64,000 nucleotides of DNA from an uncultured Chitinophaga sp. (GTDB taxonomy: Bacteria; Bacteroidota; Bacteroidia; Cytophagales; Cyclobacteriaceae), in NCBI GenBank assembly GCA_902168205.1, contig CABHOK010000017.1:62001-126000 (forward strand). Reading direction: 5' to 3'. Shown piece by piece: positions 44,627-53,353 of the stretch (positions are counted from its first letter, which is position 1; each line of letters begins with the position of its first letter). The translations under genes and the position numbers were made by a program. Below the pieces are notes generated by a model. That model was not told the origin of the DNA. It ran no database searches and saw only the letters and a program-made list of their open reading frames with translations.

Positions 44627-45913
44627 CTAAAACGCAATCACCCGACCATTACTTTCAAACTTCGTATCCTTCACTGCACCAACACCATTAAAGCGATACT
44701 GCAAGCCAACTATACCGGTTGGCGTATTGGGGAATGTGAGCGAGTATGCTTTCTGATCGTTTACATAAATAGTAGCATGGCGGTTTACGGTTTCAATGCG
44801 GAGCTTCGTCCATTGCGTTAGGTCAGCACCGAATTTTGAGAGATCAGCTTCTTTACTGGTTACAAACGCACCGCAGAATGCGAGGAATAAATCTCCTATA
44901 CAGGGTTTGGCAGAGAACGGTATAATAATAATATCATCTTTACACTGAATGAGCACTTCTACCGGCTGGCATACGTTGGTGCCTTGATTGAAATCACTTT
45001 TAATTGTTGTCTCAAAAACAAAATTATCACTCATCAGATCTCCGAGGTCGCCCTGGTTATAAATCCGGATGCGTGGCGCCTTCGGATGAAGTGATAGATT
45101 ATACTTCTTTAAAATTTCCTCACCTACTTCTACACGATCGGATTTAACACATTCCTCCTTTTTGAAATATAGCGGCACCACATCATCTTCTGCCAGGCAT
45201 AGCCATCCCCCGGAAGTGATCCATAAGTCGTGCGTCTTTACAATTGTAGTATCGATAATCAGCTTCGCGCGAAAATACCCGGGATAGTAATATATAGTCG
45301 AATGCTCCGTTTTGTTTTTCGGCACCAGTTTCTTCCGGGTAATATCCCAGGTCTGTGCTATATAGACCGAGTCCGTTGGCGATGCCAGTGCATCGTAATG
45401 AAACACGACAGAGTTGGGAACTCCCTCCGTTATCATTTTATCTGCGCGAAAAGAAAAGCGAGTACTGTCAATCGCGTAAGACGCCACGTGCTTCTTCGCG
45501 GGGATCAGCGCATAGCCAAGCAAACCAAACGGAATCAGTAGCAGCAACCAGTAGTACCGCGCGCTTCGCTTCACAACGGTAGGGCCAGACGCAACTGTCG
45601 GTATCGCCATCTCCTCTGTTACTACTTCCGGCACTTCATCGCCATTTTGCTTGAATGTTCTCCAGTCATTATAACCGGCAAATTGTGCCAGAGCATTCAG
45701 TGTCGTAAGCGTTGGTGCACTGTCGTACTTCAGCCTTCCCCATATACGTTTCAGGGTGGTAACACTCAACCGCACACCGGTGCCTTCGTGAATTGCATCG
45801 CTCAGCTTTTCAAAATCATAATTTACCCATTGCTCACTCGGCCCCCAGGCAAGTCGGGTTTCGATCAGCAACAGGCACCGGGTAACTTCAGCTTCTTCTG
45901 CAATTCTGGTCAT
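44627..45913 (-). CDS. membrane-anchored HTH-like regulator with periplasmic LamG-like domain
   Basis: 428 aa. The cytoplasmic N-terminal domain (1-85) carries LSDAIHEGTGVRLSVTTLKRIWGRLKYDSAPTLTTLNALAQFAGYNDWRTF, a DNA-binding-like module frequent in Bacteroidota. One membrane helix follows (about 119-137, YYWLLLLIPFGLLGYAL), then a large periplasmic region (145-428) with CIGDLFLAFCGAFV and a C-terminal concanavalin/LamG-like fold (LRIETVNRHATIYVNDQKAYSL). The layout suggests a one-component sensor that reads the periplasm and acts on DNA directly; function is inferred. Confidence 0.75.
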   Translation of the reverse strand: MTRIAEEAEVTRCLLLIETRLAWGPSEQWVNYDFEKLSDAIHEGTGVRLSVTTLKRIWGRLKYDSAPTLTTLNALAQFAGYNDWRTFKQNGDEVPEVVTEEMAIPTVASGPTVVKRSARYYWLLLLIPFGLLGYALIPAKKHVASYAIDSTRFSFRADKMITEGVPNSVVFHYDALASPTDSVYIAQTWDITRKKLVPKNKTEHSTIYYYPGYFRAKLIIDTTIVKTHDLWITSGGWLCLAEDDVVPLYFKKEECVKSDRVEVGEEILKKYNLSLHPKAPRIRIYNQGDLGDLMSDNFVFETTIKSDFNQGTNVCQPVEVLIQCKDDIIIIPFSAKPCIGDLFLAFCGAFVTSKEADLSKFGADLTQWTKLRIETVNRHATIYVNDQKAYSLTFPNTPTGIVGLQYRFNGVGAVKDTKFESNGRVIAF

Positions 45914-46034
45914 AACAACAGCAATGATACTGGCTTGTACGAATTTGGCGCAAACTTGAACAACAAAAAAGACTCCTTATACATGAATTTAGCGTTTGTT
46001 CAATTAATCCATAAACCAAACACAACAAGTACGT

Positions 46035-47435
46035 ATGAAATATTTGTTATCCCTTATTCTTTTTACAGTCGTCTTTATTGCGGACGCTCAAACATTTCGC
46101 CCCGATCTGCACAATCTTCAGGCATGGGAAATTGCCAATCGAAAGGTTGAGACATTCCAGGATGTTGAGAAGAAGGCTGTCCAATTCAGTCAGAAGATCG
46201 GACAAGGATTTATGATCCTGAAAGATTATGAGTTCTCCAGCGGCACCATCGAGTTTGATGTTAAAGGGAAGAACATCCCGCAGCAAAGTTTTGTCGGTAT
46301 AGCTTTTCACGTTCAGGACACCAACCGTTGTGAAGTGGTATACTTCAGACCGTTCAACTTTATGAACCCGGATACCATCCGAAGACCACGATCGGTTCAA
46401 TATGTTTCACATCCCGACTATCCGTGGGACAAACTTCGGGCTGATCATCCCGGCAAGTATGAGAATAAAGTTAATCCGGTTCCCAATCCGGAGGACTGGT
46501 TTCACGCAAAAATTACAGTGAACGGAAAGTCCATCAAGGTATATGTGAACTACGCTTCAAAGCCAAGTCTGGAAGTAGAGAGTCTTGGAAATCTCAGCGC
46601 AGGTAAAATTGCACTTTGGACAGGTATGATGTCCGGTGGTTCCTTCGCCAATCTTGAAATCACTTCCGCAAAAGGATCTATACCGTATGGAAATAATCCA
46701 AAATCCGGAAAGTATATATCGGTTGGTGATGCGAAACTATATTACGAGATCTATGGACAAGGTGAGCCCATTGTATTATTGCACGGAGGTGTATATGGCT
46801 ATATAGATGAGTTTGCACCATTCATTGAACGCTTCTCGAAAGATCACCAGGTAATCTGCATCGCCACACGCGGTCATGGCAAATCAGAGATTGGCACGGC
46901 ACCGTTTACGTGGCAGCAACGGGCAGACGATGCCTATAAAGTTATCCGTTCTATAACCCGCGACAGTGTAACGGTATTAGGATTCAGTGATGGCGGATAC
47001 GCAGGCTATAAACTTGCTGCCACGCATCCGGAATTAGTGAAGAAACTGATTGCTATAGGTTCAGGTGACCGTCCTAGAAACCGAAAGGTAGACAAGGCAA
47101 ATTATACTCCTGACTTATTGCTCGGTCAGGCGAAAGAATATTTCGAAAGCCGGTTAGTGCTGATGCCAGAACCCAAACGATGGGCCGAATGCCTGACGAA
47201 ACTAAATAAGCTATATAATGAAGATGTGTTGAGTAAAGAGACATTTGAAAAGATAAAATGTCCTGTGCTCGTAATGGGAGGCGATCGCGATGACGGACAT
47301 CCTGTTGAAGCCCTTACTGCAGTATATAGATATACACCAGGAAGCAAGTTGACAATCGTGCCCGGTTGTCATCATGTAGTATTCTTCTGCAACTTTCCCG
47401 CAGTATGGGAAAGCATAGTCCCCTTTATATATTAA
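46035..47435 (+). CDS. secreted alpha/beta hydrolase fused to an N-terminal jelly-roll domain
   Basis: 466 aa; signal peptide 1-18 (ending FIADA). Residues 20-215 form a DUF1080/LamG-like beta-sandwich (GTIEFDVKGKNIPQQSFVGIAFH, WFHAKITVNGKSIKVYVN). Residues 225-466 are an alpha/beta hydrolase with oxyanion region LLHGGVYG, nucleophile S318 in LGFSDGGY, acid near 417-420 (GGDRDDGH) and H446/447 in GCHHVV. Probably a periplasmic or surface esterase tethered by a ligand-binding domain. Divergent from the HTH/lipoprotein operon (121 bases apart). Confidence 0.85.
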   Translation: MKYLLSLILFTVVFIADAQTFRPDLHNLQAWEIANRKVETFQDVEKKAVQFSQKIGQGFMILKDYEFSSGTIEFDVKGKNIPQQSFVGIAFHVQDTNRCEVVYFRPFNFMNPDTIRRPRSVQYVSHPDYPWDKLRADHPGKYENKVNPVPNPEDWFHAKITVNGKSIKVYVNYASKPSLEVESLGNLSAGKIALWTGMMSGGSFANLEITSAKGSIPYGNNPKSGKYISVGDAKLYYEIYGQGEPIVLLHGGVYGYIDEFAPFIERFSKDHQVICIATRGHGKSEIGTAPFTWQQRADDAYKVIRSITRDSVTVLGFSDGGYAGYKLAATHPELVKKLIAIGSGDRPRNRKVDKANYTPDLLLGQAKEYFESRLVLMPEPKRWAECLTKLNKLYNEDVLSKETFEKIKCPVLVMGGDRDDGHPVEALTAVYRYTPGSKLTIVPGCHHVVFFCNFPAVWESIVPFIY

Positions 47436-47441
47436 AAAAAC

Positions 47442-47500
47442 TGGCGCAAGTCTCCGACTTTGTGCCACCCCATGTCTGAAGTCTCCAGACTTCAGACATG
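47442..47500. repeat. paired palindromic repeat, copy A (also a terminator on the plus strand)
   Basis: Two hairpins in a row: TGGCGCAAGTC...GACTTTGTGCCA (47442-47467) and a perfect 14-bp stem CATGTCTGAAGTCT/AGACTTCAGACATG (47471-47500, 2-base loop) followed by TATTTTTTTA. It starts 7 bases past the hydrolase stop. Copies B and C are at 53294-53345 (inverted) and 54575-54623. Confidence 0.8.
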
Positions 47501-47517
47501 TATTTTTTTACCGAGAA

Positions 47518-48207
47518 TCAATACAACGACTCACCATTCGAGTCAGTTGTGAGCAGCTCACTCATATAGTCAAAGAAAGGACGAATCGCCTTAAGAGTAG
47601 CATTCACATTATTCAGAAAGTTATCAGCCAACACTTCACGGTCCGTAAATTTGCGTTCGAACCAGAATTGCTTATACCGCAGCAATGCTATAGCAGGATC
47701 ATCACCTGAAAAACCTTTCGGAGTAGTCTTCACTTGCTCGCCCTGCATGGATTCAAAATTCTGAACGATCGATTTCGTTTTTAACAGCTTCTTCCAGTCG
47801 CTATAGTTGGCGGCTATATCTTCACGAATACGCTTCAGATCATCTGCATTCGGGAACATAAAACCACACACTACCCGCGACTCACCCGGCCGGATGCGTA
47901 TATAGTAACCACCGCGTAACAATGGCTTGCTGCGTTTCAGGTGGCCAGCAAATCGCGGATTATACGGTGCCTTGCCCTTGGAAAAACGAACATCGTTATA
48001 GATGCGAAAAAGACTTTTCTTTCCGGAAGGTGTCTCAAGCTGATCGTGCACGTTCATCTTGGTAATGAGCGCATCCATAAAAGCTTCGGCATTCTCTTTC
48101 GCCTTTTCGTATTGACTTTTATGTTCGTCAAACCAATCGCGATCGTTATTGGCTGCCAGTTTCTTCAGGAAATCAAGTGTTGTTTTCTGAATTATATATT
48201 CGCGCAC
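47518..48207 (-). CDS. DUF2461 family protein
   Basis: 229 aa, the TIGR02453/DUF2461 family of unknown function: LDFLKKLAANNDRDWFDEHKSQYEKAK at the start, the central KSLFRIYNDVRFSKGKAPYN, GYYIRIRPGESRVVCGFM, and a C-terminal helical part. No signal peptide. The frame begins with GTG at 48207. Convergent with the secreted hydrolase across repeat copy A. Confidence 0.88.
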   Translation of the reverse strand: MREYIIQKTTLDFLKKLAANNDRDWFDEHKSQYEKAKENAEAFMDALITKMNVHDQLETPSGKKSLFRIYNDVRFSKGKAPYNPRFAGHLKRSKPLLRGGYYIRIRPGESRVVCGFMFPNADDLKRIREDIAANYSDWKKLLKTKSIVQNFESMQGEQVKTTPKGFSGDDPAIALLRYKQFWFERKFTDREVLADNFLNNVNATLKAIRPFFDYMSELLTTDSNGESLY

Positions 48208-48295
48208 GGTACTATCAATTTTTATTCAATTCCGGATCACGAAAGTATACAAAAGATCATCACAAAAAATTCCCGGCAGCGTTGTCTTACTGAAT

Positions 48296-48991
48296 TCACG
48301 ATCCGAAATTATACAGCAATCCCAAGCGGATAGTATAGCTTCCTTCCAGAAAAATATGCTCTGTGTCTTTAGACGTTTGCTGCCTGATTGGAAGTGTAGG
48401 ATTATCAATGCGCCTCTCTGAATATCGCAGGTCATAAATCTTTAACGGCACATTCAAATCAACCGCAAAGCGATTACTCAGTTTGAAATTTAGTCGCGGC
48501 ACTATATTAAATACACCACCATAAAATTTATAGGAACGTGAATATTGGTGCTCAAGCTGTGATCTATAATCAACGGCAACATAGTAGGGATTAATACCCA
48601 GGCCCAGATTTAATGTAAACTTGTCTGACATTGTGAGTACTTGCTTACTAAGCTCATAGCGGAATGAATATGTATTTCCTTCCTCTTCAAAACCAGAGCT
48701 CAACAGCAATTCATAGTTCATCGGATACTGTAGCTTATCCGTTGTTTTAGAAAATTCCGGCACAAAGAGCTCCAGTTCGTGAATGAATCCATTCCTGGTC
48801 TTGACATCTATAGCCAGCGAAAAACGATTCATATTAAAATGGTCATCCGAGGTCTGCACCACACCCCCGCTTGCCGTGTACCTGGTTTTATAGATATCTG
48901 TATTATGATATACTTTGATGGCAATGGTGCTTTGAGCAATTGAGCAGGCTGTTATCAACATCAGATTGGTCAATAGTAATAAGTACTTCAT
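48296..48991 (-). CDS. predicted outer-membrane beta-barrel protein
   Basis: 231 aa; signal peptide 1-20 (ending ACSIAQ). Alternating hydrophobic/polar strands with aromatic girdles (YNTYSFRYELSKQ-like, FGGVFNIVPRLNFKLSNRFAVDLNVP) and a C-terminal strand YTIRLGLLYNFGS suggest a small barrel. A Cys occurs at residue 16 but the context is not a convincing lipobox. No family recognised. Confidence 0.7.
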   Translation of the reverse strand: MKYLLLLTNLMLITACSIAQSTIAIKVYHNTDIYKTRYTASGGVVQTSDDHFNMNRFSLAIDVKTRNGFIHELELFVPEFSKTTDKLQYPMNYELLLSSGFEEEGNTYSFRYELSKQVLTMSDKFTLNLGLGINPYYVAVDYRSQLEHQYSRSYKFYGGVFNIVPRLNFKLSNRFAVDLNVPLKIYDLRYSERRIDNPTLPIRQQTSKDTEHIFLEGSYTIRLGLLYNFGS

Positions 48992-49185
48992 GTTTATTGG
49001 GCGGGGATTGGGTTACAAGACAATGCCAGCAAATATAGTTCCTCAATACCTTCTGCAGCGTACAGCTAACAAAATTTTTAGTTGAAATGCATGATCCTAA
49101 ATCTCGATGAGACAAGCCACGCAATGACAACAGCTAAATAAAAGAATTTGTACTTTAGCAAAACCATAACTTAATCCTGACCTAT

Positions 49186-49476
49186 ATGAAAACCAAGCAC
49201 GCCATTATTCTCATCATTCTTGGGCTATGTGTAGATATACTCGGAGCACTGTTCAAAATACTACACCTGACAGGTGCAGACCAGATGCTTATGCTGGCTG
49301 CCATGTTCCAGGTATGTGGTGGTCTACTCTTTCTAATCAAACTCATGACGAATCCGAAGTTAAAAGAGTTTTTGGACTGGTTAGTAGGTCGCGGGTTCGC
49401 CCGACATCAAATAGACTCTTCGTCAATCGTTATTATATATGACACAATATTACCAGTCTCATTACGAAAGGGTTGA
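49186..49476 (+). CDS. small two-helix membrane protein, GldL-like N terminus
   Basis: 96 aa. Two membrane helices (about 6-24 and 33-54) with ALFKILHLTGADQMLMLAAMFQVCGG, which resembles the start of GldL-type gliding/T9SS proteins and related small Bacteroidota proteins. The tail after KEFLDWLVGR does not look like the family and overlaps, tail to tail, 70 bases of the receptor gene on the other strand. The native end may have been lost by a frameshift or replaced. Function unknown. Confidence 0.6.
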   Translation: MKTKHAIILIILGLCVDILGALFKILHLTGADQMLMLAAMFQVCGGLLFLIKLMTNPKLKEFLDWLVGRGFARHQIDSSSIVIIYDTILPVSLRKG

Positions 49477-51317
49477 GAAACAATTTTAACATTGTTAACC
49501 GTAACACCTCCTGTCTCTCCCTGAAGAATTGCTGCATTTAATATATTCTTCAATGTTTCGTGCATGCTGCTGTCTGATAGGATTAACAGGTTTTGTCCGG
49601 CAACAACAGGCTTATCAAACAGTTTGCGCATAGTGTAGTCGTTGTATTGGACTACATTTTGCACCATCAGGTTCTTGTCAACAACAATGATATTCTGTCC
49701 GATAGCACGGAGTATGGATTGAAATTCATTCTTCTGTTTTATGGATTCATTTAATTTGATCTCCAGGCCACGCTGGACATCCCGCAGTTCATCAATATAG
49801 CGAGCCGTCTCCTCTTCACGCGCTATCATTGCTTCGGTCTTCAATTGAGACTCACGCAAAAGCTCCTCGGTATTTCTATTCGATTGTCCGTTAGCAACGG
49901 CTGATGCCAGTTGTTCTGCAAATTTTTGAATGAGCTCCGTATCGTTCGACTTAAACATTTTGAAGGAAGCTATTTCCAACACACCATGTACCCGGTCATT
50001 TAACAACAACGGACACACAATTAAACTTTGCGGTAATGCTTCACCTAATCCCGAGGTGATCTTTATATAATCATCCGGCATCTCGTGAAGCATAATACTC
50101 TGGCGCTCCAGGTATACTTGTCCAGCCAACCCCTCTCCCGGTTGTACGAGACCTGAAATAAATTTCTTTCGATCATACGCATATACTGAAGCCAATTTTA
50201 AATGCTCGCGATCACCATTTTTCTCCGCTATATACAGCGCTCCATGACTCGCGCCAACGTATTTCACTATATACGACAATGCATGATCGCAAAACTTGTC
50301 CAGAGTTTGCTGTTGTCTCATCATGTTTCCTAAATCAGCTTGCCCCTGGATGGTCCAGTTGCGCAGCGATTCATCAACAGCATGTTGCTTAAGACTATCG
50401 CGCATGTTAATCAACGCTTCGGCAATAAGACCTTTACCTTCAAACATCTTTGCCTCTTCTTTAAAATTCTTCCGCGCTACATTGCTCACAAAGCTTAACA
50501 GATTTGTCATCTGTTCACTAAATCCCTTCAAGGAGTTTAACATGACTGACAATTCATCTTTCCCCTGATACGCTTTAATGGCAGGCAACCCCCCTTTCGA
50601 AAGCAGTTCCAGCGACATTCGGGTTTCATGAATGGGTGTCAGAATAGATTTAGCAATGATGCGGATCGTAAAAAATATAGTAACGATCAATGTTCCCGAC
50701 AAAATATAAAACAGTAACATCATGGTATGTATTTCCGATTCAATGCGAACTTCATTTCGTTCGGTATTATCATATATAGCATTCAACGTATTCAGCGCGC
50801 TGTAACGAATATTCTTATAGAGCTCGTTTGACTCTACTACGATAGTTTTTCGCAGGTTTGTAAAATCCGCTGAATCTCTTCGTGAAACCTCTGTGGCCAG
50901 AGGAAGTTTATCTTTACAAAAAGATACATACTGATCGACAGCCATATTCATGGAGTCGTAGTTTGCTTTGATATCAGCAGGTATTACGCCCCAGTATTCT
51001 GCAGCTTCTTCATAGCTCGCCAGATCTTCCAGTCGCTCATTAAAAAATTCAACAGCCTCCTGATGGCTTTCACCCTGCGTTAGCGGGTCAGTGATCAATA
51101 TTGTAAGAAAATCGCCACGAAGTGAATTATAGGTCTTGATGCGCATCCACACATCAAGCGTCATCGAGTCAAATATGCGCACTGTATCCGTAACTTGTTC
51201 CTCTTTGCGCTTGGTATAAAAAATCAACGTAATTAAAATGCAAATAAAGCTTATGGATACAAATGAAATAATTTGAAGTCTTTTGCTGATCGAGAGATTA
51301 CGTATTGCTCTAAACAT
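49407..51317 (-). CDS. HAMP/GAF/PAS receptor without an output domain
   Basis: About 636 aa from the ATG at 51315-51317; an in-frame TTG 21 codons upstream is less likely because the true first helix follows MFRAIRNLSISKRLQ. Membrane helix about 15-35, a periplasmic four-helix-bundle sensor (about 40-190), second helix near 200-222, HAMP (KSILTPIHETRMSLELLSKGG), GAF (about 350-490, ASHGALYIAEKNGD), coiled coil, and a C-terminal PAS (ILRAIGQNIIVVDKN). No kinase, cyclase or MCP signalling tip is present. The 3' end overlaps the small GldL-like gene by 70 bases. Confidence 0.82.
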   Translation of the reverse strand: MFRAIRNLSISKRLQIISFVSISFICILITLIFYTKRKEEQVTDTVRIFDSMTLDVWMRIKTYNSLRGDFLTILITDPLTQGESHQEAVEFFNERLEDLASYEEAAEYWGVIPADIKANYDSMNMAVDQYVSFCKDKLPLATEVSRRDSADFTNLRKTIVVESNELYKNIRYSALNTLNAIYDNTERNEVRIESEIHTMMLLFYILSGTLIVTIFFTIRIIAKSILTPIHETRMSLELLSKGGLPAIKAYQGKDELSVMLNSLKGFSEQMTNLLSFVSNVARKNFKEEAKMFEGKGLIAEALINMRDSLKQHAVDESLRNWTIQGQADLGNMMRQQQTLDKFCDHALSYIVKYVGASHGALYIAEKNGDREHLKLASVYAYDRKKFISGLVQPGEGLAGQVYLERQSIMLHEMPDDYIKITSGLGEALPQSLIVCPLLLNDRVHGVLEIASFKMFKSNDTELIQKFAEQLASAVANGQSNRNTEELLRESQLKTEAMIAREEETARYIDELRDVQRGLEIKLNESIKQKNEFQSILRAIGQNIIVVDKNLMVQNVVQYNDYTMRKLFDKPVVAGQNLLILSDSSMHETLKNILNAAILQGETGGVTVNNVKIVSQPFRNETGNIVSYIITIDEESI

Positions 51318-51532
51318 ACCACAAACTAAGGGTCTGAAGTGTGCGTGGGCAATGATAAATTCACTGTGGAGTTTATCCAAAATATACGGTAAGTCGTATC
51401 CGTATTAATACTTACAAATGCGAAGTGCGTGACTATCAATGGTTACCCGAACGACTAAAAGATTCTGACACTCGTATATCGTATGCATCAAAAACCTGCG
51501 TAACATCTGACCCTATATATAGACTTATAAAA

Positions 51533-51676
51533 TTACTGTGTATGGCAAGTATTCGAACAATGTATACAACCATCGCTAAGGTAAATTTTGTTGTTCGGCA
51601 TGTGAACACAACCATCCTTGTGCACTTCATGGTCGCTGTTGGGTTGAGCGCTTCTGTTAAAAGAATACTTAGTCAT
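51533..51676 (-). CDS. truncated Cys/His-rich small protein
   Basis: 47 aa from the ATG at 51674-51676. Core NSDHEVHKDGCVHMPNN and C-terminal DGCIHCSNTCHTQ match the two ends of a small Bacteroidota protein family with NGDHEVHK.GC at the start and NGC.YC...CHT at the end. The usual central helix is missing, so this may be an internally deleted or short form. The cysteines and histidines suggest metal binding. An intrinsic terminator lies 26 bases upstream of its start, reading the same direction. Confidence 0.55.
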   Translation of the reverse strand: MTKYSFNRSAQPNSDHEVHKDGCVHMPNNKIYLSDGCIHCSNTCHTQ

Positions 51677-51701
51677 AATTTTTTTGAGTTTAAACGTTAA
51701 T

Positions 51702-51748
51702 AAAAAAAGCCCATCCACGGCAAAAGGATTTTTGCAATTGGATGGGCT
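51702..51748 (-). terminator. strong compound terminator, orphan or attenuator
   Basis: Outer stem AGCCCATCC (51708-51716)/GGATGGGCT (51740-51748) and inner stem GCAAAA/TTTTGC; on the minus strand it is followed by TTTTTTT. No annotated minus-strand gene lies upstream within 145 bases, and the small Cys/His gene starts 26 bases downstream. It could end a small RNA or act as a leader attenuator. The remaining space 51381-51532 and 51749-51893 shows nothing else. Confidence 0.7.
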
Positions 51749-51893
51749 CCTGCCTTCCATACTATATTTTAACGATCCCACTATTAAACAAAGGGTCCGA
51801 TGCCCAGCAAGATTTATTATATTCAGGATTGATTGATTCGTACTTTAGCATTTTGAGGCAAAAATTATTTAATAAAAAAATCCTATTGTATAC

Positions 51894-52697
51894 ATGATAC
51901 CCGAAAACGAAATCAGTTATCCTGACGTGAAACAAAGCTGGGGAATTGCGGGCATATCTATACTGGCAATGCTTATATTGAGTCCGATTACAATCGTATT
52001 GGATCGACTTATAGATAAAGAGTTTGCTGTTTTGGTATACTACCTCCTGGCGATGGGAATAACGTTCTGGTTTGCTCACACCAACAGGAAAAAAAATATG
52101 CAGATAGCAACCTATGACTTTGATCCTGCTTCTCTAAAAATTACCGTATTTGCTTCCGTTGCTGTAATTGCCATTCAGATTGGTGTCGTATCGCCCATCG
52201 TCAACGCAATTCCAATACCGGAGTTTATGGAGCAGATATTTATCGAGTTCGGTAAACGGAAAGGTATATTCTCAGCCATTGCTATAGTTCTAGCTGCTCC
52301 TATATTGGAGGAATTAGTTTTCAGAGGAATTATACTCGATGGACTTCTTAAAAAGTATTCACCGTTAAAATCCATTCTAGTTTCCAGTATGCTTTTTGGC
52401 CTCGTTCACTTAAATCCATGGCAATTTATTGCTGCATTTGTTATCGGAATTCTACTGGCGTGGACTTATTACAAGACCAGAAAATTAACGCTCTGTATTT
52501 TAATTCACTTCGTAAATAACCTGTTTGCATTCATGGCCATCTATTTTTCAGATATCGAATCATGGCTCAATAAGTCATTGACAGAAGTATATGGAGGACT
52601 CTTTAGTTTTATCCTAATCGTTCTAAGTTCCATAACTACAGCTATTGTCTGCATCTACGTTCTACGATCCGAATTTAAAAAACGTGAATTTGCATAA
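51894..52697 (+). CDS. CPBP family intramembrane glutamic endopeptidase
   Basis: 267 aa with about seven to eight membrane helices. Family motifs: EELVFRGIILDGL (EExxxR, about 138-143), FGLVHLNPWQF, and HFVNNLFAF (HxxxN). Rce1-like CPBP proteases cleave in the membrane plane; some serve in bacteriocin immunity or maturation. No small peptide precursor is obvious next to it. The gene stands ahead of an M23 peptidase with 51 bases between. Confidence 0.92.
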   Translation: MIPENEISYPDVKQSWGIAGISILAMLILSPITIVLDRLIDKEFAVLVYYLLAMGITFWFAHTNRKKNMQIATYDFDPASLKITVFASVAVIAIQIGVVSPIVNAIPIPEFMEQIFIEFGKRKGIFSAIAIVLAAPILEELVFRGIILDGLLKKYSPLKSILVSSMLFGLVHLNPWQFIAAFVIGILLAWTYYKTRKLTLCILIHFVNNLFAFMAIYFSDIESWLNKSLTEVYGGLFSFILIVLSSITTAIVCIYVLRSEFKKREFA

Positions 52698-52748
52698 AGG
52701 CCAAACTCAGGTTATATATAGATATACAGTCCTAACCTTCCGAAAATT

Positions 52749-53252
52749 TTGAAAAAGCGAACGCTTATCCTGACACTGATCGTGGTGATTATGATCGGAC
52801 TCATATTACCGCAAAGCATTGTTATTCCTGTTGAGAAGGCGAACAAGAGCAGCTATCATGCAAAGTCATTCTGGTTTTATCCCTGGGGAAAATCGGGCAC
52901 ACATAAAGGTGTGGACATCTTCGCTAAAGAAGGCACCGATGTAAAATCTTCAACACACGGCCTTGTGCTTTATACCGGTAAAATTGCCCTGGGCGGAAAC
53001 GTAATTTTGATTCTTGGTCCAAAGTGGCGCATACATTACTATGCGCATCTCAAAGACATCCGGACAACACCTCTCTCCTTTGCTGAAAAGAATGAAGTAA
53101 TCGGAACGGTAGGCTCAACCGGAAACGCGAAGGGTAAATCTCCGCACTTACATTATGCTATTACAACATTAATTCCGTATCCGTGGCGATATGATAATGA
53201 CCGGCAGGGATGGAAGAAGATGTTTTATCTCAATCCGATTGAGTATATGTAA
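52749..53252 (+). CDS. M23 family metallopeptidase
   Basis: 167 aa. One N-terminal membrane/signal segment (about 3-22), then a LytM domain with zinc ligands H51 and D55 in HKGVDIFAKEGT and HLHY at about 133-136. The M23 fold is complete (VKSSTHGLVLYTGKI, GSTGNAKGKSPHLHY). Cleaves peptidoglycan cross-links in the periplasm. The frame starts with TTG at 52749. It probably shares a transcript with the CPBP protease. The repeat pair at 53294-53345 lies after it. Confidence 0.88.
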   Translation: MKKRTLILTLIVVIMIGLILPQSIVIPVEKANKSSYHAKSFWFYPWGKSGTHKGVDIFAKEGTDVKSSTHGLVLYTGKIALGGNVILILGPKWRIHYYAHLKDIRTTPLSFAEKNEVIGTVGSTGNAKGKSPHLHYAITTLIPYPWRYDNDRQGWKKMFYLNPIEYM

Positions 53253-53293
53253 GTTCAATAGGATGAAAAAAAATACAAATGTAGAAAGTTATG

Positions 53294-53345
53294 GCAGTCT
53301 GAAGACTGCATAAATAGCTGGCACAAGTCGGGAGACTTGCGCCAG
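53294..53345. repeat. paired palindromic repeat, copy B (inverted orientation)
   Basis: GCAGTCT/AGACTGC (53294-53309) then CTGGCACAAGTC/GACTTGCGCCAG (53318-53345, 4-base loop). Reverse-complemented, it reads like copies A and C. It lies between the convergent M23 and azoR genes. Confidence 0.8.
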
Positions 53346-53353
53346 TATATATA

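Noticed and set aside
51425-51700. 91-codon plus-strand frame after the receptor gene
   Set aside because: No signal, domain or plausible composition; it is the complement of the better-supported Cys/His microprotein frame at 51533-51676.
51894-52697. CPBP protease as part of a bacteriocin system
   Set aside because: No leader-peptide precursor, ABC transporter or modification enzyme lies nearby; the adjacent M23 gene and the Cys/His ORF do not support it.
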